This document shows, in pieces, positions 1 through 11,039 of a DNA stretch of 64,000 nucleotides. Below the pieces are notes generated by a model. It was not told the DNA's origin. It searched no databases and worked only from the letters and a program-made list of their open reading frames with translations. This DNA is from Dryas octopetala. Its lineage: Eukaryota; Streptophyta; Magnoliopsida; Rosales; Rosaceae. The position numbers were made by a program, and so were the translations under genes. Every line of letters begins with the position of its first letter. Position 1 is the stretch's first letter. The stretch is taken from assembly GCA_963921425.1 (NCBI GenBank), contig OY992835.1:8618001-8682000 (forward strand), read 5' to 3'.

Positions 1-38
1 CTTTTGTTTGTTCTATTAACAGTTCATGTAATTTGCAG

Positions 39-487
39 AGGTCTCGTGCTCGTCGCGTTTTCTCGGAGTCCATCGTTTTACGTAGACTTGTTGAAGAGGA
101 GCGGACTCCATATTGCTTCGTCTCAACAGTGGTGAAGAGAAACTTATTTTATATTTCCGTACTTTAAACCCTGTTTGGTTGCTGAGAAAATTGAAAGGAA
201 AAGAAATTTTCTCCTGTTTTATTTATTTATTAAAAAAAAAAACGTTTCTCTGCAAAAAGAGACCAAGCATTTATTGATTTTGTTATGCCAAGCACAGATG
301 CTGAATGTATTTTACTTGGAAATGTTTAGAGCTGAAATTAACACACACACACACACACACTCTCATATAGTTTATGTGTGTGTATATAACTATATATATA
401 ATATGGGACCTCTGAACTGAATTAGCATTACTGGATTCGGATTTTGGATTGTTACACGGATCCTCTTGGTTGGAAAGATGGGCTTGT

Positions 488-541
<54 letters not shown>

Positions 542-2519
542 GGGACCTCTGAACTGAATTAGCATTACAGGATTCGGATTTTGGATTGTTACACGGATCC
601 TCTTGGTTGGAAAGATGGGCTTGTGGAGTGTGGAAGTGCTACTAAACTCTCTCAGGAAGCTTCCAAGATAGCTAGTATTTGTAGGAATGTGAAGGATGCG
701 GATAAGTTATTTTCTTCAATTATTTCACTTGGAAAAGGTATTATTTGTACTGATATACAATGGGAGATTTTATTTTTGGAGTAAGATGTCTGCTTCACAT
801 GATTTTTAGTGTATTTGTAACTGCGGATTTTTGTTTTTTATGGCTTTTGCTTGCAGGACTGGTTGGAGAAGGGAAAGTTCGTTTTTGTGTTGCAATAGAT
901 TCGGTAAGTATGCATTCTGTAATTGTGAATATATGATATATGAAAAATTAAGTGTCAATGCTTTGGGGTGTGAAGGATGGTTTAAGTACACCTGTTAGTG
1001 TAGTGTGGCAAGAGTGTGTAACCTATATGAGTGTATGTAATCTGACTTTTATATGTGGATTCTATTATCATAGGAAATTAAAATTTCTAATTCCAATTAA
1101 GAAATTTACACTAAAACTCCAAATAATTCCCCCATTTTAAATTCTTCCATCCAAATGGTCCCTTTAGTTTACATTACTAACAGATTTGGGTGATTAATGC
1201 ACCCAAGCAGTCACATGTTTCCTCCTTCTTCCTTTTCCTCATAGAAAATAGGGTTTAAGTCTACAATTTTAATTGAAAAAAGCAGATCCTTTGGAATAGT
1301 AAAGGTTATTCTTTCAACCTTTCAAACATAAGGAAATGTGTAAACCATCGGTGATTATCATAATAGATTATCAATTTAATGTAAGATTTCCTTTCTTGAA
1401 CTGCACTTTCCCAAACCAGGAAACAGATAGAATTCTAGGGTCCTCCTTGAAGCAAATACTTTTATGCATACCACTTTCAGTTGATCTATCATCCATGCCA
1501 AACCCTGTCCTTGTATGATTGATGTGCATTAGCTCATAGTTCCATTTGCAAGAGTCACCAGGCTGCTGGCATTGCTAAATGATATGCCACGAAGCAAGCT
1601 TTCCTGATCCCGAATACGGAGTAGCTCGACCAAAAGAATTGGTGTCTGGCTACAGTTGTGATCCTTAAGAATCAGTAATGATTTTCTTGTGTACTAACTA
1701 ATTTCTGAATTGGATTTGGATATTTTTTTTTATTGGGAATATGTGCTTAATATGTTGAAAGTAGTTCTTTTGAATGTATGTTCTGTTTTGCCCACCTATA
1801 GGATTTCTGTTTCTGGTAACTTCTAGTTCTCTCTCTCACCCACATTGTTTTTGTTTTTTATTCTGGATTCTCTTCAAACTTTCACAGGTAAATGAAATGT
1901 TAAGACATGCATCCGTCTCATCCGTCTCTGGCCTTTTAAGCAACCTTCGTTGCCATGGTATATATATTTTTCTCACACCTTGATCTTTTCCAATTAAAAT
2001 TGATTGTTTTACTCTATGCTTAAGATGTTTTTCTACCAATTTCCTGTTTCTGTAATTTTAGTGCACCTATTGAAATATTTGTGTGCTGCAGCATTACATC
2101 TTTTTTGCCCCAAGTTTTTACTGCTACCATAAAAACATCTTATAACCTTTTGGATGATGCAATATAATACTTTGGTGCTTCTATATAAAATGGCCCATGC
2201 CTTTTACTAGAAGCAATTGAAATTTATGGTTACTTCCTGGACAAGTCAACGTTTGGAAGCTGCAGATTCACTTTGATGTTATGGTTGCAGATCAGATTTC
2301 AAGTATCTTTTGGTTTTTCCATGCGGATCTTTGTGAAGAAAGGGTCATAGCTGCTCTTGAATATGTGTCCTCTATGGTGGCCAGCATAGAACCACTGATC
2401 CAATTTACAAATGGACTAGGAGGTACTGCAGAGAATCTTTCTTTACGTGAGCGGAATTTTACCAAAGGGAAACTTCATGTTCGATGCAAACGTAGAAATG
2501 GACGTGTTCGAGTGATGGT

Positions 2520-2564
<45 letters not shown>

Positions 2565-3918
2565 AAGTTTTTATACTGATCTTAAAAGTTGGTAAACCAA
2601 TATGATTTCCTTGAAACTTATTTTCAGTTTGAAGAAATTCACATTGGGCAGTCAGGCATCAACTTTACATCCAATTCATTTGAAGATGCAGTAATCAATC
2701 AAGGTCTTTTGCCGAAGGTCAACTGCTTAGCCTGATCTTGATTCTCTCTCTTAAGGAAAAACACTTTTCTGATTTGAATTAAACACTTCTTTAAATTGAT
2801 TATTTTGAGTTATATTGAAATGTTAAGACATGCATCTGTCTCTCTCTCTCTCTCCCTCTCTAAGGAAAAAAGCTTTCTAATTGGAATTAAACACTTCTTT
2901 TAATTGATTAGTTTGAGTTATATTGAAATGCCAAGACATGCATTCGAGTGATGGTGATCTCTCTGTCTCTCTCTCTATAAGTTTTGATACTGATCTAGAA
3001 AGTTGGTAAACGAATATGATTCCCTTGAAACTTGTTTTCAGTTTGAAGAACTTCACATTGGGCAGTCAGGCATCAACACTTTCTAATTAGAATTAAACAC
3101 TTCGTTTAATTGATTATTTTGAGCTATATTTTTTCAATGATAGGAGTTTTTTTTTTTCTTTTTTTTTTTTAGTTTTATTACATGGTGATATTCCAAATTG
3201 TTACTAAATCCATTCAGATACAATGAGATGATGACAAATTACCACACAAGCTCTCTGGCACAAGCTTATGTTATGCAGAGAGTGAATTGCACATAACACA
3301 CATAACCATTAAACTAGACATTGCACACACGCATGCTGGGGCATAAACAAATGCATTCTGAATAACAAGTTTACATTGTGCACACAGATAAAAAAAATCA
3401 TGTGTGAACTCTGTACGAGTTTCATTTATTTTATTTTATTTTCTTTGATAAGTGGAATTCTTATTTCATTGGTTTTTCTTTATTACTAAAATGATGCTTC
3501 TCTACAGGTGCAATTCAATCTACAGCTGTCTGAGAAAGAGAGAAATGATAGGGCTAAGGTTGTACTTCCGTTTGAACATCAAGGTATAAATCCATGGATG
3601 GATATAAGCATTTTTGGTCTCTTACCTCATTAAATTTTCCAAAAAGATCATGTTATTTGATTTCTTTCCTTTAACTACATAACTGTGATGCTCTAGAAAC
3701 AAACTTTTTTATTTTTTCTTGCAGGAAATGGTAAACCTGTAGAAATTTATGATGGTCGTAAATCTCTGACGGATACCAAATATGAGGCCACACCTGTTTC
3801 AGTTGGGAAATCAAAAACAAATGAGGAGTCTAACAAGGGCGAAATAATATATTTTCGCGATTCAGAAGATGAGATGCCAGATTCTGATGAGGACCCTGAT
3901 GATGATTTGGACATATAG
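39..3918 (+). CDS. ELP5: Elongator complex protein 5 (ELP5), 5'-truncated by window edge
   Basis: ELP5 belongs to the ELP4-5-6 subcomplex of Elongator, which is needed for wobble-uridine modification of tRNAs. Eight exons splice into one frame: 39-131, 571-737, 857-903, 1888-1957, 2291-2517, 2628-2717, 3508-3583 and 3725-3918, with GT-AG introns throughout. They give 320 residues after one partial codon. Recognisable plant ELP5 segments, in order, are [69 protein letters not shown] and the acidic tail ending [12 protein letters not shown]. The first roughly 55-65 residues must lie upstream of base 1. Intron 1 and intron 6 carry odd internal duplications, described separately. Family assignment is from recalled sequence similarity and is strong; the splice sites are inferred from frame and consensus. 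Confidence 0.93.
341..360. repeat. (AC)n microsatellite
   Basis: Ten AC dinucleotides inside ELP5 intron 1. Confidence 0.95.
401..626 (+). repeat. Direct duplication of ELP5 intron-1/exon-2 boundary around a (TA)n tract
   Basis: Bases 401-489 and 538-626 are identical over 89 bp except one base. The downstream copy has the functional acceptor CATTACAG before exon 2 (AG at 569-570). The upstream copy reads CATTACTG (432 is T instead of A), so it lacks the AG. A (TA)n tract of about 48 bp (490-537) separates the copies. Both copies contain the first 56 bases of exon 2. Confidence 0.95.
2522..2562. repeat. (CT)n microsatellite in ELP5 intron 5
   Basis: About twenty CT units start four bases after the exon-5 donor (GT at 2518), so the tract sits directly against the splice site. 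Confidence 0.95.
2766..3130 (+). repeat. Mosaic tandem repeats with exon-fragment copies in ELP5 intron 6
   Basis: Three copies of a module with TTAAACACTTC and TTGATTATTTTGAG occur near 2767, 2880 and 3079. Between them lie sequences copied from the gene's own exons. Bases 2814-2842 resemble the start of exon 4 (TGAAATGTTAAGACATGCAT, originally at 1893), with a second, weaker copy at 2924-2944. Bases 2944-3076 are a diverged copy of 2507-2661, which holds the end of exon 5, its donor, the CT tract, intron 5 and the first 36 bases of exon 6. The copied exon 6 starts at 3042 behind an intact TTTTCAG acceptor and reaches a stop two codons after the copied part. Confidence 0.85.
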
Positions 3919-5407
3919 TTTTTTTCTCCATTCGGAATGGTGGAGAATGGTAAACTTAATTTCTTAATTTTTGTATTATTGGTTCTGACAGTCATTTGAA
4001 CATACGTTCTAAACAAACTTATTTTTAACTGTCGAATCATACTATTCGATTTTAATTTACTGGTCTTGTTAATAAAATTGGTAATTCTATATGATTTTGG
4101 ATCTGACATTTCATATTAAATAATAATGTTGACCTTGTTGCAATTATTGTGAAATTAGGATCTATGGACATTCCCACTTTCCTTGGTTGTCTCTGTGCTT
4201 ATGTGTGGGGGTGTGTGTTCTCTGCTAATTTGAGCTTTGGTTATTGGTTTTTGAATCAATGTTTATGCATGCAGGTTTGATGCCAAGGGAGAAATCCAAT
4301 TATCATTTATATTCAATCAAGTGGGAAGAAAAATGTTGCAGATCTGCCTAGATTAACGGACGATAATGGGAGTAAGTTTGACATCGTGACAAATTTTAGG
4401 AATTAGAGCATCTCTCTCTCACTCTAACACATACAAGTACACTGCTATAGTCTATGCATTAGCTGTCATGGTGGCCTAAACTGTAGTAACTCAAAATGGA
4501 TCCCAATATTCCTAGATATGAAAATCAATTGCCTCTTGCAAGTTGCAATGCTGACTCGGGCTTCATAATTTTATCCTGTCATTCCCTTATATATGATGGA
4601 TGAACACTTGAATTAATTGACTAGCTCCCGCTAGAGTATGTATAAGGGTGAGAAAATGTTCCCCTTGTCAATTGGAGTATGCATACAAAATGCATCCTGC
4701 TAATGTTTCATGGTCTTCTGAGAATCCCAGAGTTATAAACTGTCTTGGAGCATCTGTGCCCCTTTTCTTTGTATTCCCTTGTTATGGTATGGGGCATCTG
4801 TTCCTTCGTACACCAGAAATCATGCCTACTATCGACCACTTCTTCTCTCAAGACAAATGATCGATGATACATCAAATACAGTTACAGTGAAGAGTTCGAA
4901 CAGCAAACATGGATTTTTGTTGAACTCTTGTGGATGGTCGTCGACTTGTTTATTCTTCTCTCTGTTTATACTTTGCTTAGTTTCTGTAATTTTAAATTTT
5001 TGTTGGTGAAATTCCATAGCAGTTGTCCATGTTCTTCCATTTTCTTTGAAGAATAATAATGAATCACTCATTTTGATTCGTGTTTCTTACCTGTATGTCA
5101 TGCAATTAATACAAATTAACCATATAATTTGTTTTAGAAGGAAAATGCTTAGTGCCCCAATTGTTTTCTCCCAACTTCTGTTTCCCAACTTACGCTTCAT
5201 CAATTCAATCAACACAATTTATCTTTTGAAAGATGCTATTTGCTAATTGGTATGAAAATTTAGCGTAAAAAATGGCACTCTTACCATGAAATTATTTGTG
5301 TATATACAAATCCAATTTTATGAATGGTTTATGTTTATAAGAAGAACTTACCTACTTTTACATGTGATGTTATATGGTATCTCCACCCTCTAAGGGATGT
5401 TACACCA
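3919..5407 (+). other. ELP5 3' UTR and intergenic DNA
   Basis: The stretch just after the ELP5 stop may hold a 3'-UTR intron: GAATG|GTAAAC near 3948 and TGCATGCAG near 4275 are plausible splice sites. Beyond about 4400 I see only AT-rich sequence without a credible gene. Confidence 0.4.
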
Positions 5408-5415
5408 CTACAACA

Positions 5416-6826
5416 TAGGCCTCATCAAAAAGCCCGAAGCTCATTTACACACATATATATCTTCAATAAAAAATAAAAATAAAAAGATTTTGGCTATATT
5501 TTGATTCAAACATGAGATCTCACAGAACTAACTTCAACTCTTAACCAACTAAGCTGACTAGTTTATTTATCAAGTTTGTGAATCATAACATATTTAATAG
5601 GTTTTTCATTTTTTTACTCCAATAAATTAGGTTTTATATAATTTATATAATGTATTAATAATTTAATATGTAAGTAATCTCAAGTTTTGTATTAAATATT
5701 TAAATGGATTATTTGGGGTTTTAAAAGTATTATTTGGGGTTTGGTGAGTGTTTGGGGTTTAAAGTTTTTATTACATATGTTTTATAAACATACGATGAAA
5801 TTGTGTTTCCAACGATCCGAACCGATCATTTTTTAGTTATTCATTCAAAGATCACCCATGCAAAAAATTAGCTCAATTGGAGATGTAGAAGTTAGGTAAC
5901 GGTGGTCCAACTTATGAACGATCGTGGTTTTTCTAATGATAATCGAACGGGTAGATGATTTCTGATTTGGCCGATTTTTTTGTAAGGATAATCTTTGACT
6001 ATGAACATAGAAAATGAACGGCTCAAATTGTTAAAATCACGTTGTGGTCTTCACAATTATGGAAACGATAATGTTTCAACGAGAAAGTTATTAAAATTAT
6101 ACTCTTCAAGTGTATTTATAGTAGAAACTCACATCTCAATTGTATTTTCAACGATCCGAACCGTTCATGTTTTAGTTCCCCACTCAAAGATAATCCATGC
6201 AAAAAATTAGCTCAATCGGAGATGTAAAAGTGAGGTAATAGTAGTCGAATTAATGAACAATCGTAGTTTAATAACTTTAATTATAGTTGTATTATAAAAG
6301 TTGTATATACACATGTACATTTATGTTTTATTTTAGTTGTAATGTTGTATCTAATTTTAAAAGTTTATTATTTATGGTATTACACTATTACTAACATAAT
6401 AGTATTATATAATAACTTAATAAGCATTTTAATAATTTATTGGAGTAAATAAACGAAAAAACTATTAAATATGTTATGATTCACAAACTACACAAATAAA
6501 CTAGTTAGCTTAGTTGGTTGAGAGTTGAAGCTTATTACATGAGGTCTCACATTCGAATCAAAACATAACGAAAATCCTACATTTTTTATTGAAGATATAT
6601 ATATGTATGTGTAAACAGGCTTTGGGCCCATTCTGGGCCGCCCGTTTAGGCCTAGCCCGGCCCAACCCTCCAAGCCCGCAAGCCCCGAGCCCGATGGTCG
6701 GGCCTTGGGCTTGTGTATTAAGGCCCAAGCCCAACCTGGCCCAACCCGAAAGTTCTATTGGGCTCTTCTAATTCAAGCCCGAGCCCGACACAAGCTCAAA
6801 GATGCCCGGCCCATTGCCGACCCCTA
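5416..6826. mobile_element. Non-autonomous hAT-type element A, TSD CTACAACA
   Basis: The 8-bp direct repeat CTACAACA flanks it at 5408-5415 and 6827-6834. It starts TAGGCC and ends TTGCCGACCCCTA. Long subterminal inverted repeats hold AACATATTTAATAG (about 5587 forward, about 6465 reverse) and the tract around TAACCAACTAAGCTGACTAG. The right end is rich in GGCCC/GGGCC. The interior has two copies, about 340 bp apart (5811 and 6150), of a repeat opening AACGATCCGAACCG. No transposase ORF remains. The 8-bp TSD is as expected for hAT; superfamily is inferred from TSD length and the TAGGG-type end. Confidence 0.85.
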
Positions 6827-7159
6827 CTACAACATGAAGATAGGTAAATTTTTTCCTGTGGTTTATTAAATTCAAAAGCAACCATTAAAGGTAATCTTCT
6901 TCAACACCGAAGTTGGAAGAATACATAACACATCAAATGAACACTTAAAAATCTTTTTTTTAGGGAAGACTTTTCCTTTCATTCTACAAACCATTCATTA
7001 TTTCAATCATGAAGTTACAAAATATAGCTAGAACTCTTATTTGCATAAAGCCTTTCATTATTTCATATCATTTTTTTGGTAAATTTTCCAAAAGCCTTTC
7101 TAGTTCAATTCATTGATCAAATAGCCCAAACCACATCTGTCAGTATGATTTAAATATGG

Positions 7160-7315
7160 AAAATATTTGGTTATTTAGTACCAAACTTGTCCTTACAACC
7201 AATCATATGAGTTCATGATGGGGCCCACCACCTTCTCTCTCATGGTGGACCCTATTATGGACTCATGTGATTGATTGTGAGGACAAACTTGTACTTATTT
7301 CTGAGTACCCAAGCA
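7160..7315. repeat. Small hairpin MITE remnant
   Basis: Inverted repeats read ACAACCAATCATATGAGTTC with GGGGCCCACC on the left, answered by GGTGGACCCTATTATGGACT and GATTGATTGTGAGG on the right. The outer arms continue through ACAAACTTGT. The whole tract folds into one stem of about 70 bp per arm. No TSD was confirmed. Confidence 0.65.
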
Positions 7316-7473
7316 CTGCCCTTTAAATATACGAACCCAAACTCGACTGTATTCAACTTGACAAGATCTCTCGAGTCTTGGGATTGTCCACTTTGACATG
7401 CATATATGGAAACAAGAGTAGAGCACATATCAGAAAGTCCCTTTTTAAACCTATACTACAAGAAAAATATATT

Positions 7474-7830
7474 TGGGCGACGAAACTTTGGGAGACGAAC
7501 CAGAAAATTTGTCGCCTAATCCCATCCAGGTTTGGGCGACGAATATAATGTTCATCGCCTAAAAATACTTTGGGCGACGAAATATTGTCGTCGCCTCAAA
7601 TCACGCGCAAAACGGTAGTTGATCCATACATTGGGCGACGAACACGTAAGTTCTTCGCCCAAAGTGACGTTAGGCGACGAGTAGAAACTTCCTCGCCTAA
7701 AATGACTTTGAGCAACAAAATATTTAGGCGAGGAAGTTTCTGTTCGTCGCCCAACGTCACTTTGGGCAAGGAACGTACGTGTTCGTCGCCCAATGTATGG
7801 GCGAGGAACATGCATATTCCTCGCCCAAAG
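7474..7830. repeat. Left subterminal GGGCGACGAA array of the CACTA element
   Basis: The 12-mer TTGGGCGACGAA and its complement TTCGTCGCCCAA, with one- or two-base variants (GGGAGACGAA, GGGCGAGGAA), alternate through the tract and form short palindromes. Such subterminal repeats are the known binding sites of TnpA-type proteins in En/Spm elements. Related arrays occur at about 8720-8905, 9975-10195 and 12740-13105. Confidence 0.85.
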
Positions 7831-7899
7831 TCTCATTGCCTTTTTTTTTTTTGTACAATTTTATGTAGGTTATATTCATATAATGCGATTGTGTTTCCA

Positions 7900-9720
7900 T
7901 TAATCTAAACCGTTCAAATTTTAATTCCTCACTTAATGATCATCATTACAAAAAATTAGCTCAATCGGAGATGTAAAAGTTACGTAACGGTGCTCGAATT
8001 TATGAACGATCGTGAATTTTCTAATACTAATCGATCGAGTAGATGAATTCCGATTTGGCCGATTTTTTGCAGGGATGATCTTTTAGAATAAACAAATAAA
8101 ATGAACGGCTCCGATTGTTGAAATCACATTGTAGTCTTCACAATTTTTGAATCGACAAAGTTTCAACGAAAAAGCTAATAGAATTATACTCTTCAAATGT
8201 ATTTGTATGTAGAAGCTCACTTTTCTATTGTGTTTTTAACGATCTGAACCGATCATTTCTTAGTGCCCCACTCAAAGATCATCCATGCAAAAAATTATCT
8301 CAATCGGAGATGTAGAAGTTAGGTTTGGCGTTAAGGGTGTATAAATGATCGTGATTCTTAAAATAATAATTGAACAGGTATATGAACTCCGATTCGACCG
8401 ATTTTTTGCCGGGAAGATCTTTGAGTATCAACATAGATGATGAACGGCTCTGATCGTTGTAATCTCATTGTGCTCTTCATAATTATTGAAACGACAAGGT
8501 TTCAATGAAAGAGTTAATAGTATTTTATTCTTGAAATGTATAAATCGTTCTTTTATATATAGAATCTCAAATATCGATCGTGTTTTCAATGATCCGAATC
8601 GTTCATTTATTAGTTTCCCACTCAAAAATCATTTATGCAAAAAATTAGTTTAATTAGAGATGTAAAAGTTAAGTATCGGAGTTCGAACGCATGAACAATC
8701 ATTGCATACTAATAAAGGTTTGGGCGACGAACTATTTCATCGCTCAAAGTTACTTTGGGCGACGAAATGTAACATTCCTCGCCTAAAGTAACTTTGGGCA
8801 AGGAAATGGTTCATCGCCCTAAGTTACTTGAGGCGAGGAATGTTAGATTTCGTCGCCCAAAAAGATCTTAGGCGACGAAATGTGCAGTTCGTCGCCCAAA
8901 ATCTCATTGCCTTTTTTGTGTACAATTTTATGTATGTAATCATATAAGATGCGATCGTTTTTCCAACAATCCGAACTGTTCATTTTTTAGTTCCCCACTT
9001 TAAGATCATTCCTACAAAAAATAAACTAAATCGGAGATGTGTAAAAGTTAGGTAACGGTGCTCGAACTTATGAACGATTGTGAATTTTCTAATACTAATC
9101 GAACGAGTACATGAATTCTGATTTGACCGATTTTTAACAGAGATGATCTTTAAGTATAAACGAATAAAATGAACGGCTCAGATCATTGAAATCACGTTGT
9201 AGTCTTCACAATTGTTGAATCGACAAAGTTTCAACAAAAAAGCTAATAGAATTATACTCTTCAAGTGTATATATATGTAGAAGCTCACTTTTCTATTCTG
9301 GTTTGAACGATCCGAACCGATCATTTCTTAGTGCCCCACTCAAAGATCATCCATGCAAAAAATTATCTCAATCAGAGATGTAGAAGTTAGGTTTGGTGTT
9401 TGGGGTGTATGAACGATCGTGGTTCTTATAATAATAATCGAACGGGTAGATGAACTCCAATTGGACTGATTTTTTGCACGGATGATCTTTGAGTATGAAC
9501 ATAGATGATGAATGGCTCCGATAGTTGTAATCACGTTGTGGTCTTCACAATTATTGAAATGACAAGATTTCAATGAAAGAGTTAATGAAATTTTATTCTT
9601 CAAATATATAAACCGTTCATTTATATATATAATCTCATATATTGATCGTGTTTTCAACAATCCGAACCGTTTATTTATTATTTTCTCACTCAAAGATCAT
9701 TTATGCAAAAAATTAACTTA
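7900..9720 (+). repeat. Repeat of about 340 bp inside the CACTA element
   Basis: Six units open with variants of AACGATCCGAACCGTTCAT followed by CCCCACTCAAAGATCAT and AATTAGCTCAATCGGAGATG. They start near 7900, 8238, 8588, 8965, 9305 and 9656. Spacings are 338-351 bp except 377 where a GGGCGACGAA array interrupts. The same unit is present in the hAT-type elements at 5416 and 46772. Confidence 0.85.
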
Positions 9721-10199
9721 ATCAAAGTTTTAGAAGTTAAGTATCGGAGATCGAACTTATGAACGATCATGATTTTAATAATGATAATCGAAAAGCTAGA
9801 TGAATTCCGATTTGACCGATTTTTTGTAGGGATGATCTTTTAGTGAGGGACTAATAAATGAACAATTCGTATCGTTAAAATTAATAAATTGATTATATAA
9901 AATTAACAACATAATTGATTATGTAAAATTAACAACATATTTAGTTATTTAAAATTAATTATTCGGACAGCTTTTAGGCGACGAAGTGGGAAAGTTGTCG
10001 CCCAAGACTCTTTTGGGCGACGAAATTTCTTTTTCGTCGCCTAAAAGTTGAAAAATTTGGCAGGATTAAGCCCGCCATATATTTTAATGTTTGGGAGACG
10101 AACCTAAGTTGGTCGCCCAAGTTGTTCTTAGGCGAGGAGATTCTTAGTTCGTCGCCCAAGAATGTTTTGGGCGATGAAAATTCTTCGTTGCCTAAGGTT

Positions 10200-10700
10200 C
10201 TCGAAATTTTTAAAATGCTTTCTTTTCTTCTTCTTCTTCTTTTCTATTTTTTTTTCCTTCTTTCTGTTTTCTCTCATCTCTCACAGAAACCCCCATCCCC
10301 GCCGATCCCCGCCCAGCCCCGTCGTCGCTTCGCCGCTGCATCTCTCGCTTCCCCTCGTCGCCGATCGCCCAAAGCTCTCTCTCCCGATCTCTCACCCCCT
10401 CCTCTTTCTCTCTCCCCGAAACCCTCCCCGGCTTCCTCTTTCTCTCTCATTCCCCTCTCTCTGCCGCCTCCCTCGATTCCCATTCCTATCCCCACTAGCA
10501 ACCCCCACCCCGACCAGCAACCCCACCATAACCCAGCTGCAGCAAACCCACCCGATTGTAGGTTTTTTGTGGGGTTTTTTTTTTAAATTTTTTTTTATTT
10601 GGGTGTTTTTTGTTTTTCTGTTTTCTGCTCATTAACTTTAGCTTTTTTTCAGAGGGATCAAGTGCAGGTGGCCAAGGGAATAGTAATACCCAGAGAAATT
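10200..10700 (+). other. CT-rich leader with a probable 5' intron, inside the CACTA element
   Basis: A strongly pyrimidine- and C-rich tract (10260-10555) gives long but low-complexity Pro/Ser reading frames. It is followed by a plausible short intron (GTAGG near 10557, acceptor TTTTTTTCAG at about 10651) and a small exon ending TTTCAG|GTCAGA near 10706. It looks like the untranslated leader of the TnpA-like gene. The Pro/Ser frames are not credible proteins. Confidence 0.45.
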
Positions 10701-11039
10701 TTTCAGGTCAGAATTAAGACTCAATCGCTCCTTTAATGTTATTTGGCTGGTGTTTTTAATTTTTTGTTCTTAAATTTGTTTATTAGTGTTGAATAAATTA
10801 GTTTAATCCTGATCATTGTTCTTAGGGAAATTAGTTTGCTGATATTTTCTTATGCTAGATAACAAATTAGTTTTCATATAAAATTAGTTAGTTTTATATG
10901 TTTTTTAATTATAAAATTTATTAGGTAGTTTGTATGTAAATTAGTTAGTTTGTTAGTTTTTAAATATAAAATTTAGTTTGATTACAAAATGTAGATTAAT
11001 TAGTTTGAGAAATATAATTTAGTTATATGGTGGAAGGCG

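Noticed and set aside
175..420. An 81-residue frame in ELP5 intron 1
   Set aside because: It is intronic, opens at a non-ATG codon, and ends in microsatellite-encoded His/Thr repeats.
10122..10635. Two long overlapping Pro/Ser-rich and hydrophobic frames on the plus strand
   Set aside because: They are translations of one CT-rich tract in different frames, with low complexity and no conserved motif; better explained as an untranslated leader.
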